Assembly: GCA_945860545.1 (NCBI GenBank)
Contig: CAMAQM010000005.1
Location: forward strand, 31,447-95,446
Direction: 5' to 3'
DNA: 64,000 nucleotides
Origin: Bifidobacterium breve
Lineage (GTDB): Bacteria; Actinomycetota; Acidimicrobiia; Acidimicrobiales; Acidimicrobilacustridaceae
The notes under the pieces were generated by a model that was not told where the DNA came from, did no database searches, and saw nothing but the letters and a program-made list of their open reading frames with translations. This document shows positions 61,446 to 64,000 of the stretch, in pieces. A program made the position numbers and the translations under genes. Position 1 is the first letter of the stretch; every line of letters begins with the position of its first letter.

Positions 61446-62543
61446 ATGACCGAACCAGCGAACACCACGGCGGTCAGCGCCCGACTCAGCACCCTCGACC
61501 GCTTCCTCCCGTTGTGGATCGGGTTGGCCATGGTGGGGGGCCTGGCCCTGGGCCGGATCGTTCCCGACCTCAACAGCACCCTCGGGGCGGTCAAGATCGA
61601 CACCGTCTCGTTGCCCATCGCCATTGGGTTGCTCGCCATGATGTACCCGGTGCTGGCCAAGGTCCGTTACACCCGGGTGCGCGCCGAACTTTCGGACCGC
61701 CGGGCACTGGTGTTTTCCCTGGTGGCGAACTGGGTGGTGGGCCCTGCGCTCATGTTCGCCCTGGCGTGGATCTTCCTTGCGGACCTCCCCGAGTTGCGCA
61801 CCGGGCTCATCATCGTCGGTCTCGCCCGATGCATCGCCATGGTGCTCATCTGGAACGACCTGGCGTCGGGCAACCGCGAACTCGCCGCGGTGCTCGTGGC
61901 GGTGAACTCGTTGTTCCAGATCGTCATGTACTCGGTCCTCGGCTGGTTCTACCTGTCCGTGTTACCCGGCTGGCTGGGTCTCGACACCGCCGGGTTGGAC
62001 ATCAGTCTGTGGGACATCGCCAAATCGGTCCTGATCTTTTTGGGCCTGCCACTGGCGGCGGGGTTCCTGACCCGGACCGTGCTCGAACGCCGGCGGGGAA
62101 CCCAGTGGTACGAGGGGCGGTTCCTGCCCCGCATCGGTCCGGTGGCGCTCTACGGGCTGCTGTTCACCATCGTGGTGCTGTTCGCCCTCCAGGGCGAACA
62201 GATCACGAGCCGACCCCTCGACGTGGTGCAGGTGGCGGTCCCGTTGCTCATCTACTTCGCGCTGATGTGGGGCGGATCGTTCTTCGCCGGGTACCGACTC
62301 GGGTTCCCCTACGACCGCAACACCTCGATCGCCTTCACTGCGGCGGGCAACAACTTCGAACTCGCCATCGCCGTGTCGATCGCCGTGTTCGGCGTCACGT
62401 CAGGCGAAGCACTGGCGGGCACCATCGGGCCGCTCATCGAGGTCCCCGCCCTCATCGCCCTCGTGTACGTCGCCTTGTGGCTCGGCAAGCGCTGGTATCC
62501 CGACGACCAGGCCGTGCTCGACACCCGAACCCCGACGGGGTGA
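61446..62543 (+). CDS. acr3: Arsenite efflux permease Acr3
   Basis: 365 residues, ten predicted helices. The signatures are FLPLWIGLAMVGGLALGRIVP at the start, GLARCIAMVLIWNDLASG with the catalytic cysteine (RCIAMV), and FTAAGNNFELAIAVSIAVFG. This is the Acr3 BASS-family exporter for As(III). It follows cadI by four bases and shares its transcript. The order cadI-acr3 opposite arsR recalls the mycobacterial cadI-arsR-acr3 locus. Confidence 0.95.
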   Translation: MTEPANTTAVSARLSTLDRFLPLWIGLAMVGGLALGRIVPDLNSTLGAVKIDTVSLPIAIGLLAMMYPVLAKVRYTRVRAELSDRRALVFSLVANWVVGPALMFALAWIFLADLPELRTGLIIVGLARCIAMVLIWNDLASGNRELAAVLVAVNSLFQIVMYSVLGWFYLSVLPGWLGLDTAGLDISLWDIAKSVLIFLGLPLAAGFLTRTVLERRRGTQWYEGRFLPRIGPVALYGLLFTIVVLFALQGEQITSRPLDVVQVAVPLLIYFALMWGGSFFAGYRLGFPYDRNTSIAFTAAGNNFELAIAVSIAVFGVTSGEALAGTIGPLIEVPALIALVYVALWLGKRWYPDDQAVLDTRTPTG

Positions 62544-62844
62544 TCAGCCTCTGACGACCGGCACGGGGCTATCGGCGTTGACCGTCCCGTCGGCGTGCGC
62601 CTCAACGGTCACGAACCCGTGCGGGGTCGGCACCGTGGCGCGCGCCCACGCAAGGTCCCCGAGGGCGGGAGCGACCCGCACTGGCATGCACCCCTGGCCG
62701 CTCATCGCCGGGGTTCCACGCCGTGATGACGTGCAACGTCGCTCCGGCGTCAAGGTCGATCTCCCTGAGGGCGCGCAGTTCGCCATCGTGTTCCACCGTG
62801 ATGTGGGTGGCGAGGTAGATGGCGGCGAGATCTGCGTCAGTCAT
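62544..62844 (-). pseudogene. Chimeric/degenerate ORF: DUF3293-like start and glycosidase-like end
   Basis: From ATG 62844 (GAGGGG upstream) the reading frame gives MTDADLAAIYLATHITV...HVITAWNPGDERP, reminiscent of DUF3293 proteins, then drifts into low-complexity sequence until 62602. In another frame, from about 62700 to the stop at 62544, the text ARATVPTPHGFVTVEA...VNADSPVPV looks like the C-terminal end of an alpha-L-rhamnosidase-type protein. No frame spans both, so this is a decayed junction, or a sequencing frameshift in a single gene. Confidence 0.4.
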
Positions 62845-62933
62845 CGACCGCCCCCTCGCAGGCGTGCGCACCGCACCGGATGAGACCGTACCCACGATCA
62901 CCCATTGCGCTCCCCTGTCCGACAACGACGAAA

Positions 62934-62970
62934 GCCCGGTGACCCGGGACGTAGTCCAGGGCCACCGGGC
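62934..62970. terminator. Terminator for the lipoprotein gene
   Basis: GCCCGGTG (62934-62941) and CACCGGGC (62963-62970) pair perfectly; CCC/GGG extends the stem. Minus-strand transcription continues into TTTCGTCGTT. Confidence 0.7.
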
Positions 62971-62985
62971 CGTCCGTTCATCGAA

Positions 62986-63402
62986 TCACTCGACGGTGAT
63001 GGTGAACGTGGTGGGTGCGCCCACCCCGTTGGTGGAGCCGAAGAACTGCACGGTCACCTCAGCGGTACCGGCTGCGACCGCCTTCCCACCGGCGTTGGTG
63101 GTGTAGGAGCCCTCCGTCTTGCCTTCACCCTCGACCTTGAACACGGCAGCGTCGGAACTCTCCGCCACGAAACGCCCCTCACCGGGGTCACCGAGGTCGA
63201 ACACCACGGTGGTGCCGACGCTGACCGTGGTCGACGTTTCCGATTCGCTGAGCACCACCGGGGGAAGCACGTTGCCAATCACCTCAGAAGTCGTCGGCGC
63301 TGCGGTCGTCGATGAGCTGGATTCACTGTTGGACGAACACGACATGGCGGTCAGGGCGAGGACGGCGGCGAGACCACCGATGACGACGGGACGGATACGC
63401 AT
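62986..63402 (-). CDS. Lipoprotein, hypothetical beta-rich
   Basis: 138 residues from ATG 63402 (MRIRPVVIGGLAAVLALTAMSC), which gives a proper lipoprotein signal and lipobox; the track start 63519 is excluded. A Ser/Thr linker follows, then an Ig-like beta domain (ETSTTVSVGTTVVFDLGDPG ... AAGTAEVTVQFFGS). It resembles proteinase-inhibitor or chagasin-like folds by pattern only. The SD is AGGAGAG. Confidence 0.72.
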   Translation of the reverse strand: MRIRPVVIGGLAAVLALTAMSCSSNSESSSSTTAAPTTSEVIGNVLPPVVLSESETSTTVSVGTTVVFDLGDPGEGRFVAESSDAAVFKVEGEGKTEGSYTTNAGGKAVAAGTAEVTVQFFGSTNGVGAPTTFTITVE

Positions 63403-63658
63403 GCGACTCTCCTGGGGTGAGGCTCGGTTCGCAACCGTCGGCTGACGCCACGACCGGGCAACGGGTTGTGGTCTCCCAGAGGCGGCGCCATGCACTCGGG
63501 CCGCTTGTGGAGATGTCACATCATGGCCGATAGGGCGGGCGAGGTGGGGTCACCCGAGTCCTGCACGCCACCTGCCCAGCCAATGGTCGCTTGCCACCCC
63601 GCCGTGTGCGGGGTGGCGCCTCACAGGGATGCAGCAGACCGGGCGGTAACGTGCGGAC
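63403..63658. other. Divergent intergenic region
   Basis: No gene is visible in 256 bp. It holds the lipoprotein promoter on the left and a perfect hairpin on the right. Confidence 0.5.
63593..63617. repeat. 10-bp perfect hairpin before the GNAT gene
   Basis: GCCACCCCGC and GCGGGGTGGC around CGTGT, 41 bp upstream of the GTG at 63659. It would lie in the 5' leader or promoter. Confidence 0.55.
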
Positions 63659-64000
63659 GTGGATCGCCAACACGCCGCCGGTCACCAGCCTCGGGTCGCC
63701 GACCGCAGTGACCTCGATGCCCTCAGTCGTTCGTTGGCTGCAGCGTTCGCCGACGACCCGGTGTGGGAGTGGCTGATGCCCGCAGGCCGCAACGGCGGAC
63801 CCAGCGCGGAACGGATCTTCGCGTGGATCGTGGCGGGCCACCTCGGTGACGGCACGGTGTGGACGCTGCCGGACGCAACCGCCAATGCCGTGTGGGCCCC
63901 TCCAGGCAAACACCGCACGCCAACGACGAAGGTGCTCACCGCACTCCCCTGGCTCTTGGGAGCACTTGGTCTCGCCGGGTTCGGCCGTTTCGCCCGGCTC
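63659..64000 (+). CDS. GNAT-family acetyltransferase, 3' end outside window
   Basis: Absent from the track because no stop occurs before the end. From GTG 63659 the frame is open for 114 codons: VDRQHAAGHQPRVADRSDLD... then ALSRSLAAAFADDPVWEWLMP and IVAGHLGDGTVWTLPDATANAVWAPPGKH. The AFxDDPxWxWLxP start and the xAVWxPPGKH strand are typical of actinobacterial GNAT N-acetyltransferases. The acetyl-CoA loop lies beyond the window. Confidence 0.75.
   Translation, partial: MDRQHAAGHQPRVADRSDLDALSRSLAAAFADDPVWEWLMPAGRNGGPSAERIFAWIVAGHLGDGTVWTLPDATANAVWAPPGKHRTPTTKVLTALPWLLGALGLAGFGRFARL

Noticed and set aside
63521-63913. 130-residue minus ORF at window end
   Set aside because: Antisense to the truncated GNAT, Arg/Cys-rich, no domain.

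Overview
The window is a GC-rich, gene-dense stretch of bacterial chromosome from an actinobacterium. Signs are the many GTG starts, ATGA/GTGA start-stop overlaps, mycothiol-type ArsC, a CadI-like protein, zinc-free L28/L33 ribosomal paralogues, and the order phoH-ybeY-corC-era-uppS-recO-glyS next to dnaG-rpoD. The repertoire (acyl-CoA metabolism, DUF839, DUF2804, FAR-HAD fusion) suggests Acidimicrobiia, but that placement is inference; no rRNA is present.

Layout. 1-10.8 kb: a DMT-family permease cut by the window start, tRNA-Val(UAC), a NUDIX hydrolase, an IMPase-like phosphatase, a coupled pair of unknown proteins, LapA-like protein, an alpha/beta-hydrolase-like protein, molybdopterin oxidoreductase 1, a lipoprotein, an acyl-CoA synthetase and a YceI protein. 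10.9-13.0 kb: a copper-handling trio (membrane protein, YcnI, PCu(A)C-like lipoprotein with a Met/Asp-rich insert) closed by a strong hairpin. 13.1-19.3 kb: one gene for a ~2,047-residue repeat protein ending in an LPATG sorting signal. 19.35-20.73 kb: a 1.3-kb two-gene segment bounded by a 44-bp direct repeat of the 3' half of tRNA(CAU), apparently a minimal integrated element without an integrase.

20.7-36.1 kb is the housekeeping core: MTA/SAH-deaminase-like amidohydrolase, tRNA-Asn, rpoD, dnaG, a Zur-like box driving a tiny secreted His-rich peptide, glyS, recO, uppS, era, corC, ybeY, phoH, an MFS exporter, murF and ddl. 36.1-42.4 kb is a tight four-gene operon with every junction overlapping: FAR-HAD fusion, zinc alcohol dehydrogenase, LarA-like protein and PlsC acyltransferase. 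It looks like an uncharacterised lipid pathway.

42.4-52.2 kb: two small envelope proteins, aconitase, a HAD-PlsC fusion, a LysR regulator, citrate synthase and molybdopterin oxidoreductase 2. 52.3-56.9 kb: zinc-free rpmB-rpmG plus a small ORF under a second Zur-like box, DoxX-like and cupin proteins, a HEPN/MNT toxin-antitoxin pair, a membrane protein and tRNA-Val(GAC). 57-60 kb: DUF2804 protein, small membrane protein, Tat-exported DUF839 protein. 60.1-62.5 kb: an arsenic/cadmium island (arsC-arsR diverging from cadI-acr3 around a palindrome). The end carries a degenerate chimeric ORF, a lipoprotein and a truncated GNAT.

The most promising signals are the two matching Zur-like operators (one in front of an unannotated His-rich peptide, one in front of C-minus ribosomal proteins), the tRNA-bounded mini-element, and the four-gene lipid operon.
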